A DNA stretch of 8,832 nt from the NCBI GenBank assembly GCA_013214275.1, contig JABSPP010000051.1, forward strand, positions 1 to 8,832, written 5' to 3'. The DNA comes from Flavobacteriaceae bacterium. Its GTDB lineage: Bacteria > Bacteroidota > Bacteroidia > Flavobacteriales > Flavobacteriaceae. Below, in pieces: positions 1 to 5,909 of the stretch. The notes under the pieces are model-generated. The model did no database searches. It had not been told where the DNA came from and saw nothing but the letters and a program-made list of their open reading frames with translations. Position numbers and translations under genes: made by a program. Each line of letters starts with the position of its first letter. Position 1 is the first letter of the stretch.

Positions 1-195
1 ATGCAGCCTCTCGGACATATGGCGGGGATTGGCGCTGCGATTAACGGATTTGTCTCTACTGTAATGGCAGTTCCCATTGCTGCCTTTATTGGAAGTTTTG
101 TACAGACCACTGCCCTACCGCTATTTATGGGTTTTGGAGCTTGCGGACTGGGTTCTGTGTTCTTACTAATGTTGACTAAAAACACAGAAAATTGA
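1..195 (+). CDS. Bcr/CflA-type MFS drug efflux transporter, C-terminal fragment
   Basis: This is the last 64 residues of an inner-membrane major facilitator transporter, cut by the window edge. The opening PLGHMAGIGAAI matches the segment that precedes the last helices of Bcr/CflA multidrug exporters (usually PxGHxAG). Two hydrophobic stretches follow, roughly residues 9-33 and 38-59, as expected for transmembrane helices 11 and 12, then a short polar tail ending in KNTEN. The frame is open from base 1, so the ATG there is probably internal and the real start lies upstream. Such transporters use the proton gradient to export drugs; the substrate cannot be told from this piece. Its TGA stop overlaps the TTG start of the downstream truC-like gene, which suggests co-transcription. 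The MFS family is fairly sure, the Bcr/CflA subfamily likely. Confidence 0.75.
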   Translation: MQPLGHMAGIGAAINGFVSTVMAVPIAAFIGSFVQTTALPLFMGFGACGLGSVFLLMLTKNTEN

Positions 196-892
196 CCGTA
201 GAAGTGATATATCAGGACGCCTACTGTCTGGTGGTTGCCAAACCCAATAACCTCCTTGTTCATCACGGCTATCATGCTAGAAATAAGTCAGATGAACAAT
301 CGCTATTACAACTGTTAGCATCTCAACACGGACAACGCTTTTATCCCGTTCACCGTTTAGACCGCAAAACCTCAGGAATACTCCTTCTTGCCAAAAAAAC
401 GACAGATGTTGCTCCTTTTCAGAAATTGTTTACCACCAAAGACATTCAAAAAACCTACTATGGTGTTGTTCGAGGCTTTGCTCCCGACAGTAAGACGATC
501 AATTCCCCTGTAAAAGGTCGCGATGCCCGAGTGTATAAAGAAGCAGAAACCGTGCTTACGCGTTTGGCAAACATTCGCTTAGACATTCCCGTAAACCCTA
601 TGATACGTCTCGATACAGTCTCGTAGCATTACAACCGAAAACAGGCCGATTACATCAGCTGCGGATTCACATGAACAAAATCTCACATCCTCTTATCAAT
701 GATGCGAAATACGGAGATAAAAACCACGATTTGATGTTTGCGAGAGAATTCGGATGGACAGCTCTTTTTTTACACGCAGGAATGCTACGATTTAAACATC
801 CATTTACCCAACAAAACCTGAGCTTAAAAGCGCCTTTTCCCGCAGATTGGCTGGCATTATTTGCTCAGTTTGGATGGGAAAATCCTCTTTAG
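192..892 (+). pseudogene. truC: TruC-like tRNA pseudouridine synthase (RluA family), frameshifted
   Basis: RluA-family synthases turn uridine into pseudouridine; TruC acts on U65 of certain tRNAs. The first part (192 to about 598) begins VEVIYQDAYCLVVAKP and carries the catalytic motif RLDRKTSG, with Asp57 as the predicted nucleophile. It then runs off frame and stops at 624-626. From 599 the frame one base earlier continues the same protein: YDTSRYSLVALQPKTGRLHQ, then LRIHM, which is the conserved TGRxHQLRxH block, ending at TAG 890-892. Adding one base near 596-598 gives a continuous protein of about 233 residues, slightly shorter than E. coli TruC (260). The start is a TTG overlapping the upstream stop; no strong ribosome binding site is visible. 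It may be a true pseudogene, a sequencing error in the AAACCC run, or, less likely, a site of ribosomal -1 slippage. The family is sure; TruC rather than another RluA paralogue is likely. Confidence 0.8.
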
Positions 893-935
893 GCCTCCCT
901 CCTGCCCGTCCTTATTTCAACTGAGTTTTATAACG

Positions 936-1115
936 TTATTGCTCTATAGATTCGCTGCTAAAAGCCACGAGTTCGTGATGTTCAAAGGTCGTTGTAATCG
1001 CAATGGGATTGCAGCAGACTTCACAATCTTCAATATAAGACTGCTCGGACACACTCACATCTAGGATCATAGAGATGTTTTCCCAACAATACGGACACTG
1101 AAAAAAATGTTCCAC
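936..1115 (-). CDS. CPXCG-motif cysteine-rich (zinc ribbon) small protein
   Basis: This is a 59-residue protein. Read on the minus strand it gives VEHFFQCPYCWENISM, then YIEDCEVCCNPI, ending AFSSESIEQ. The CPYC pair (Cys7, Cys10) and the CxxCC cluster (Cys31, Cys34, Cys35) are the metal-binding pattern of the CPXCG cysteine-rich family, short proteins of about 60 residues thought to bind zinc; their function is unknown. The GTG at 1113-1115 is chosen as start because it directly precedes the conserved EHFFQCPYC and because a TGA lies in frame six codons upstream, with no ATG between. The gene starts 11 bases after the stop of the NADP-dependent oxidoreductase, so it is probably translated from the same mRNA. 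Its stop is 43 bases from the convergent truC stop. The length and residue pattern make the assignment firm despite the small size. Confidence 0.88.
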   Translation of the reverse strand: MEHFFQCPYCWENISMILDVSVSEQSYIEDCEVCCNPIAITTTFEHHELVAFSSESIEQ

Positions 1116-1126
1116 CAGTTCTCGTT

Positions 1127-2128
1127 TTACTCAATCACTTTCAGAATGAGTTTTCCCTGTTTATCGCCAGAAAACAATCGTCCAAAAGTCTCATAGAAAT
1201 TTTCGATTCCCTCAAAAATAGCTTCTCTAGAAGTGAGTTTCCCTTGCATGATCCAGCCAGCCATTTCTTGTGCCGCTCTTCCGTAGTCTTTGGCATAATC
1301 CATTACGACCATACCCTGCATAGTAGCTCTGTTGACCAACAGACTCAAATAGTTGCTAGGTCCCTTTACCTTCGCCTTATTGTTGTATTGTGAGATGGCA
1401 CCGCAGATCACAATACGCGCATGCATTCTAAGTCTTGTTAAAGCAGCATCTAAAATCTCTCCACCAACATTGTCAAAATACACATCAATTCCCTTTGGGC
1501 ACTTCTCTTTCAATGCCTGATAGATCTGTTCAGACTTATAGTCGATTGCCGCATCAAATCCCAGCTCATTCACCAGATAATCACATTTCTCCTCTCCACC
1601 TGCAATACCTACTACCGTGCATCCTTTCAGCTTGGCAATCTGTCCAACAACGCTGCCCACAGCACCAGCGGCACCAGACACCAAGACCACATCACCCTCT
1701 TTAATCTTTCCTACCTCAGTAATTCCAAAATAAGCCGTCATACCAGGCATTCCTAAAGTGCTAATAAAAAGTGGCATAGGGACTTTCGAGTCGTCTCCCT
1801 TATACCAGCTATCACCGTTGGTGGCCACATACTGTTGCACTCCGCCCCATCCCGTTAAGGTATCTCCAACCTTAAATTTTGGGTGGTTGTTAGAGCGAAT
1901 CACTTTGCCAATAGACCCTGCCCTCATCACATCACCTATGGCCACAGGCGGAATGTAAGATTTCGAATCGTTAAGCCAGCCCCTCATGGCTGGATCAAGA
2001 GAAATATAATGTTGTTGTATCAGAATTTCACCCTCTTGTAACTCAGGAATGGGATGCGCCTCTAGGCTCCAAGTATGTTCATCAGGAAAACCTACTGGGC
2101 GTTTCTTAAAAATCACTTGTTTGTTCAT
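1127..2128 (-). CDS. NADP-dependent medium-chain oxidoreductase (curcumin/prostaglandin reductase type)
   Basis: This is a 333-residue soluble medium-chain dehydrogenase/reductase of the zinc-free group that includes E. coli curcumin reductase (CurA/YncB) and prostaglandin/leukotriene B4 reductases. These enzymes reduce activated double bonds of enones and enals with NADPH. Visible marks are the family signature SLDPAMRGWL (about residues 43-52), GMPGMTAYFG (126-135), the nucleotide-binding loop SGAAGAVGSVVGQIAK (from about 151) and YFDNVGG (217-223). No structural-zinc cysteine cluster or catalytic zinc ligand set is apparent. The ATG at 2126-2128 is preferred because family members begin near this point (MNKQVIFKKRP); a TTG start at 2158 would add ten residues and would overlap the candidate promoter. 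The CPXCG gene follows 11 bases downstream. The physiological substrate is unknown; detoxification of reactive carbonyls is an inference from the family. Confidence 0.9.
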   Translation of the reverse strand: MNKQVIFKKRPVGFPDEHTWSLEAHPIPELQEGEILIQQHYISLDPAMRGWLNDSKSYIPPVAIGDVMRAGSIGKVIRSNNHPKFKVGDTLTGWGGVQQYVATNGDSWYKGDDSKVPMPLFISTLGMPGMTAYFGITEVGKIKEGDVVLVSGAAGAVGSVVGQIAKLKGCTVVGIAGGEEKCDYLVNELGFDAAIDYKSEQIYQALKEKCPKGIDVYFDNVGGEILDAALTRLRMHARIVICGAISQYNNKAKVKGPSNYLSLLVNRATMQGMVVMDYAKDYGRAAQEMAGWIMQGKLTSREAIFEGIENFYETFGRLFSGDKQGKLILKVIE

Positions 2129-2147
2129 ACTAAAATATAAAGTCTTA

Positions 2148-2180
2148 CGAATATACAATTAAAATAGAGTACTGTAACAA
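2148..2180 (-). promoter_or_regulatory. Candidate promoter of the oxidoreductase gene
   Basis: On the minus strand, TTG (2178-2180) is followed after 22 bases by TATATTCG (2148-2155), one mismatch from the Bacteroidota -7 consensus TAnnTTTG. Transcription would start near 2141, giving a leader of about 13 bases before the ATG at 2128. The spacing is at the long end of the accepted range and the region is AT-rich, so a chance match is possible. Confidence 0.25.
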
Positions 2181-2229
2181 CCTTTAATCTAGTTCAAAAT
2201 ATGTCATTTTATACACGATTATTTTTTTT

Positions 2230-2314
2230 GGGCGTTTCCCTTCGGGTCGCGCTATCCGCTATATCTTTTTTGCCTTATCAGGACAAAAAAGGATGCCGCT
2301 GCTATCGCTTACGC
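2230..2314 (+). repeat. Dispersed 85-bp hairpin repeat, copy 1
   Basis: This intergenic element runs from GGGCGTTTCCC to CGCTTACGC. It has a near-identical inverted partner at 8157-8240 (about 76 of 84 aligned bases, one indel, by eye). The core is a stem-loop: CTTTTTTG (2265-2272) pairs with CAAAAAAG (2284-2291), and inside it CCT pairs with AGG around the loop TATC, with an unpaired A at 2283. A small hairpin CCC-TTC-GGG lies near the left end. No protein is encoded and no target-site duplication is visible. It resembles the short palindromic intergenic repeats scattered in flavobacterial genomes (from memory, not checked). Confidence 0.85.
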
Positions 2315-2578
2315 AGTCGTCTGAGTAGCATCAATGGAAATTAGTAGGAAGATAAAAATCATTGTAAATTTTAAATGACTCTACGTAGATCATCCAAAAA
2401 AAAGAGGAACCTCTGTCATTTCTCACAAGAAGAGTGTTTTTATAAAGAGCGATCTTCAAAAAGTGCCTCATCTGGTCAAATGTCATCGTATTTTCGGGTA
2501 AAAACAAAAAATTAAGATGAGTTCTATAAATACCTAATAATAGGGATGTTTTTTCAGCAATAAATATTCATATTTGTG

Positions 2579-2608
2579 TTGATTACTAATTTATTAACAG
2601 TAAGTTAG
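2579..2608 (+). promoter_or_regulatory. Candidate promoter of the orphan exported protein gene
   Basis: TTG (2579-2581) is followed after 19 bases by TAAGTTAG (2601-2608), one mismatch from the Bacteroidota -7 element TAnnTTTG, at good spacing. The predicted start near 2615 would leave a leader of about 45 AT-rich bases before the ATG at 2659. No Shine-Dalgarno sequence is visible, which is normal for this phylum. It is a motif match only. Confidence 0.35.
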
Positions 2609-2658
2609 CATTCACATAGAAAAAATCTAATCAAAATTTAATCATATACTAATCACTC

Positions 2659-4887
2659 ATGAAAAGTTTATTTATTTATTTCTGCATCATGCTTATGTCT
2701 CTAGGCTTATATGCTCAACATCAAACAATCGTCTTCAACAAATCGGGAAAGATCATTAAAAATTATGAATATGATCGTTCCAATGATGAGGGAATCAAGT
2801 TCAACATTATTATTGAAGGTATAGAAGAACACGAAAAAGAAAATTATTTTCTGCTTTATCAAACAAGAAATGACTACAATTTCCAAGCTAATTTTGTCAA
2901 TCCAACAAAAAAACATCATTACAAAAAATATGGACGCAAAGGTTTTTACATTGATGGGTCTAAAGATTCAATAAACAAAGATCGATATGTTAACTATCTA
3001 TTGGTGCATGTTAACAATGCTGTTAAACCTACCGATAGTACTGAGATTTCTCTAGATGCATTGGCTAAGAAACTAAGTCGTATTGACAGTACTTTTATCA
3101 TGAATTACCTCAAGGGAAATCCTAAAGACGTTCAAGTGAGAATTGGTAGCTATAAAACCAATTTGGCGGACATTGAAAAATTTAAGAAAGAACAACAACT
3201 CCTCACAAAAGGAAGGCATCAACTGATCACACGGAAAGACTCATTGGAAAAGCAACTTTCTGTCAAAGAGAAAATTTTAGAAAGTCTCTCGAAGCTTACT
3301 CACGCTTCTACTGCTGCATCAAGCCTTTTGGCGATAGGTGGGGAAATAGATACATTAACATCACAAATTATTAATTATCAAAATAAAATAACTACAAAAA
3401 AAGAACGTCTTAAAAAGTTGATTTTATCAAAAACAGGAAAAAACGATTCAATTAAAAAACTATTTGTTAAAGAAATAAGGGCTAAAAATAGAATCAAAAC
3501 ATCTAAACATAATTTTAGTGCACCAGCGTTTCAAATACTACATCAAGGTGTTCTCATCATTAAAAATCATGACATTAGCGAAATCGTCTATGATGTTCAC
3601 TACAATACAATACTCGATAAAAAAGAACCACAGTTGGAGATTGCTAGGGTGAATCCTAATCTGCCTCAGTTAACTAGTAGTTCAGAATTATATGCACATG
3701 TGATCAATTTTAAACCCGAATACCTGAGAGTTGCCCCTTTTAAGATTAGTATGACCACTTCAAGCAAGGACTCTATTTCAACAGAGTCCCCTAATAATTT
3801 TAAAGGGATTGAAAGTATTGATACTAGTATTAGTGACTTGATTAGTGATGTGACATCGATATTTGATAATGAAGTAGGTTCAGACAGTGATGCCGACGAA
3901 ACTGCTTCAACAGAAACAAGTACTCCTGTTTTAGACGCAATGATGAGGGTATTGACAGAGGGTCTAAATAGTGTTAACAAAAACATAGTTTACGATGGAA
4001 ATTTTATTAGTACTATGAGTGACGAAGACAAAGAGAACTTCAAAAATTCACTCATCAATTTTATGAATGCTGATAATTCCTTAAAAAAATATAGTGCCAT
4101 TTTAAAAGATAAAAACCTCGATAAAGAAGTGTTTTCTGATTTACTAGAAGAAATCAAAAAAGAGACAGAGTCTTTAGATGGTCAATACAAAGCTATTTCT
4201 GAAATGTTAGCATTAAAGTCTAAAGATGAAGCTAATTACACCGAATACATGTTAAAATACCCCAAGTCTTTCGAACCAAATACTTCAACTACGATTAATT
4301 TATATGCGCAAGAAAAGAGTATTTCAAACTATGTAATAAAAGTCGAAAATGGTAAAAAAAGTAAGCCTAGTTATGACATCAACTTCACTAACAAATTATT
4401 GGTGACCGATCAATTGCCTGTTACTCAAGCTTTATATCGATCTACATTGCACGCGGGAGTACTTCTCACGAATTTTACATCATACGAATATGAGAGAAAC
4501 ACAACAACACAGACATTAGTTGAAAGGAAAAAAGAGCGATTAGAGGTCAGACCTTCAATTACATATAGTCTTTATCACAAAAAGCAGAACTTAAGTTTAG
4601 ATTCAGAGGATATTTGGGATACATTACATTATGACCTTTCCATAGATTATAAGGATGGGAACCTTCTTGATCATGTATATCTAGGAATAGGTGTTGAACC
4701 CTGGAGAACTGTTCATTTTATTGGTGGAATAAGACTTGGAAAAGCAGATCGAGTAGATATGGATCGTTATGATTTTAATACCAATAATCTTGAAGATGCA
4801 ACGATTAAAAGATTTGATATGGGATGCTATTTTGGAGTTAGTTTAGGGGTAAACTTAATTCCCACTTTGATTAAAAGCTTGTTTTAA
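2659..4887 (+). CDS. Exported protein of unknown function with coiled coil and beta-rich C-terminus
   Basis: This 742-residue protein is one I do not recognise. A clear signal peptide spans residues 1-19 (MKSLFIYFCIMLMSLGLYA, cleavage before Gln20), so the protein leaves the cytoplasm. The mature N-terminus (about 20-150) is mixed and rich in Lys, Asn and Tyr. Residues 166-284 are Lys/Glu/Leu-rich and look like a long coiled coil broken by a short Ala/Ser/Gly stretch near 214-225. Residues 378-425 form an acidic Ser/Thr/Asp linker with the run GSDSDADETASTETST. Residues 450-535 look helical. From about 585 alternating hydrophobic segments suggest beta strands, and the protein ends in VSLGVNLIPTLIKSLF; a terminal Phe is typical of outer-membrane barrel proteins. 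Outer-membrane or periplasmic location is inferred. The gene stands alone, with its own candidate promoter and a terminator behind it, and is visibly AT-richer than the genes around it, which fits an accessory or acquired gene. No catalytic motif was found. Confidence 0.85.
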   Translation: MKSLFIYFCIMLMSLGLYAQHQTIVFNKSGKIIKNYEYDRSNDEGIKFNIIIEGIEEHEKENYFLLYQTRNDYNFQANFVNPTKKHHYKKYGRKGFYIDGSKDSINKDRYVNYLLVHVNNAVKPTDSTEISLDALAKKLSRIDSTFIMNYLKGNPKDVQVRIGSYKTNLADIEKFKKEQQLLTKGRHQLITRKDSLEKQLSVKEKILESLSKLTHASTAASSLLAIGGEIDTLTSQIINYQNKITTKKERLKKLILSKTGKNDSIKKLFVKEIRAKNRIKTSKHNFSAPAFQILHQGVLIIKNHDISEIVYDVHYNTILDKKEPQLEIARVNPNLPQLTSSSELYAHVINFKPEYLRVAPFKISMTTSSKDSISTESPNNFKGIESIDTSISDLISDVTSIFDNEVGSDSDADETASTETSTPVLDAMMRVLTEGLNSVNKNIVYDGNFISTMSDEDKENFKNSLINFMNADNSLKKYSAILKDKNLDKEVFSDLLEEIKKETESLDGQYKAISEMLALKSKDEANYTEYMLKYPKSFEPNTSTTINLYAQEKSISNYVIKVENGKKSKPSYDINFTNKLLVTDQLPVTQALYRSTLHAGVLLTNFTSYEYERNTTTQTLVERKKERLEVRPSITYSLYHKKQNLSLDSEDIWDTLHYDLSIDYKDGNLLDHVYLGIGVEPWRTVHFIGGIRLGKADRVDMDRYDFNTNNLEDATIKRFDMGCYFGVSLGVNLIPTLIKSLF

Positions 4888-4959
4888 CTTCAACAACAGC
4901 AATTGCAAACAAACAATGTTGGTTATGGAGTGATATGATCGAATTTTTATTCTTTCCAA

Positions 4960-4992
4960 AAAAAAATCTAACTTAAAAAGCTAGATTTTTTT
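4960..4992. terminator. Bidirectional rho-independent-type terminator
   Basis: AAAAAAATCTA (4960-4970) is the exact inverse complement of TAGATTTTTTT (4982-4992) around an 11-base loop. Read in either direction, the stem ends in a T run. It sits between the convergent ends of the orphan exported protein gene and the prohibitin gene, so it probably ends transcription of both. The stem is AT-rich, with only one G-C pair, so its strength is uncertain. Confidence 0.7.
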
Positions 4993-5028
4993 ATCAATTT
5001 TGTAAAGTCTGAGTACAGTAGTCAACAC

Positions 5029-5859
5029 TTATTGATTTCCTAGAATAATAGGCATTCCATTTTTTCCAGAACCAATAACAATAACTTTACTATTAGGAGA
5101 TTCAGATAATTTTAAAGTCGCCTCAATTCCCTTTTCTTGAAGGATTTTATCATTCAATGATGCACTTAAAATTTTGTTGGCTGTTGCTTTACCTTCTGCG
5201 TCTATCTTCTGACGTTCAGCTTCTTTCTTTGCCTTTGCTAAACGAAACTCGTATTCCAAAGATTCTTGTTCTTGTTTTAGTTTGGTCTCAATAGCTGTTC
5301 TAATTGTTGGAGGTAATTTTACGTCTTCTACTAAAACCCTTTTTACAATTAGAAATTGATCTTTCAATACTGAGGCAACTTCATCAAGGATTTCTTGCTC
5401 AATGACATCTCTTTTACTAGAGTATAGTTGCTCTGGTGTGTATCTTCCGACTACACTTCTAGCTGCTGCATTAATTGCTGGATCTAATAACTCACGCTCG
5501 TAGTCCTCTCCTTTGGTTTTGATAAGTTTTCCCAAGTTACTAAACTCAGGCTCATACCATACAGTCCCACTTACTTTTACTTCCAATCCATTCACAGAAA
5601 GCACATTCATCTCGTCTGAAATGGACTGTTGTCTTACTTTCCTGACAATCATCCTGTTCCAAGGCAATATTAAATGGAAACCTTCTCCGTAAGTATTTTC
5701 TGTATCAATACCATCACCTAGCGTATTAAAAACGACTCCACCCTCACCTGGTCCTATGGTTACCGAAGATTTGACAACCACAATAACCGCAATAATTAAT
5801 ATTATAATGGTGAATACCCCTCCTTTAGGAAAGTTAAATTCGACTTGATTTTTTGACAT
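5029..5859 (-). CDS. Prohibitin-family SPFH/Band 7 membrane protein
   Basis: This is a 276-residue prohibitin-like protein. After a polar 13-residue start comes one transmembrane helix (about 14-30, VFTIIILIIAVIVVV). The SPFH/Band 7 domain follows (about 31-190), with the family-typical VTIGPGEGGVVF and the segment ELLDPAINAAARSVVGRYTPEQLY, then an Ala/Glu/Lys-rich coiled coil (about 194-235) and a short hydrophobic tail ending MPIILGNQ. Proteins of this family form large ring-shaped assemblies in the membrane, organise membrane regions and often regulate FtsH-type proteases; for this bacterial member these roles are inferred. The start is an ATG with no strong ribosome binding site. It lies 50 bases downstream of the VWA gene on the same strand; a candidate -7 element between them suggests it can also be transcribed alone. 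Length and domain order are normal for the family. Confidence 0.93.
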   Translation of the reverse strand: MSKNQVEFNFPKGGVFTIIILIIAVIVVVKSSVTIGPGEGGVVFNTLGDGIDTENTYGEGFHLILPWNRMIVRKVRQQSISDEMNVLSVNGLEVKVSGTVWYEPEFSNLGKLIKTKGEDYERELLDPAINAAARSVVGRYTPEQLYSSKRDVIEQEILDEVASVLKDQFLIVKRVLVEDVKLPPTIRTAIETKLKQEQESLEYEFRLAKAKKEAERQKIDAEGKATANKILSASLNDKILQEKGIEATLKLSESPNSKVIVIGSGKNGMPIILGNQ

Positions 5860-5881
5860 TTTACTAATTTTTTAATTTGTA

Positions 5882-5889
5882 CAAATTTA
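5882..5889 (-). promoter_or_regulatory. Candidate -7 element upstream of the prohibitin gene
   Basis: On the minus strand TAAATTTG matches the Bacteroidota -7 consensus TAnnTTTG exactly, about 22 bases before the prohibitin ATG. No TTG is found at the expected -33 distance, so this half-site may be chance in AT-rich DNA. If real, it lets the prohibitin gene be expressed independently of the VWA gene upstream. Confidence 0.3.
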
Positions 5890-5909
5890 CAACTAAAAGT
5901 TTTTTATGA

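Larger units (their letters stand above)
2159..2658. other. AT-rich divergent intergenic region with a hairpin repeat
   Basis: This stretch of about 500 bases separates the oxidoreductase (-) from the orphan exported protein (+). It holds the 85-bp hairpin repeat at 2230-2314 and a candidate promoter for the plus-strand gene at 2579-2608. Between 2331 and 2567 the minus strand is open for about 79 codons, with an ATG at 2484-2486 that would give 51 residues (MTFDQMRHFLKIAL... ending LPTNFH). I do not recognise the peptide and see no ribosome binding site, so it is not called as a gene. No tRNA or other RNA gene is evident. Confidence 0.6.

Noticed and set aside
893..935. Terminator between the convergent truC and CPXCG genes
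   Set aside because: No stem followed by a T run could be found in these 43 bases.
861..1064. Plus-strand open frame of 67 codons
   Set aside because: It overlaps the end of truC and lies antisense to the CPXCG gene, whose cysteine motifs are convincing; the plus-strand peptide has no recognisable features.
1435..1958. Plus-strand open frames inside the oxidoreductase
   Set aside because: They are antisense to a well-conserved enzyme and have His/Pro/Ser-rich, protein-unlike composition.
3666..3986. Minus-strand open frame of 106 codons inside the orphan exported protein gene
   Set aside because: The plus-strand gene has a signal peptide and an uninterrupted 742-codon frame; the antisense peptide is Leu/Ser/Val-rich, as expected from the complement of the acidic Ser/Asp linker.
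2659..4887. Defence or toxin function for the orphan exported protein
   Set aside because: No nuclease, protease, NTPase or toxin motif is visible, there is no partner gene, and the signal peptide argues against a cytoplasmic defence role.
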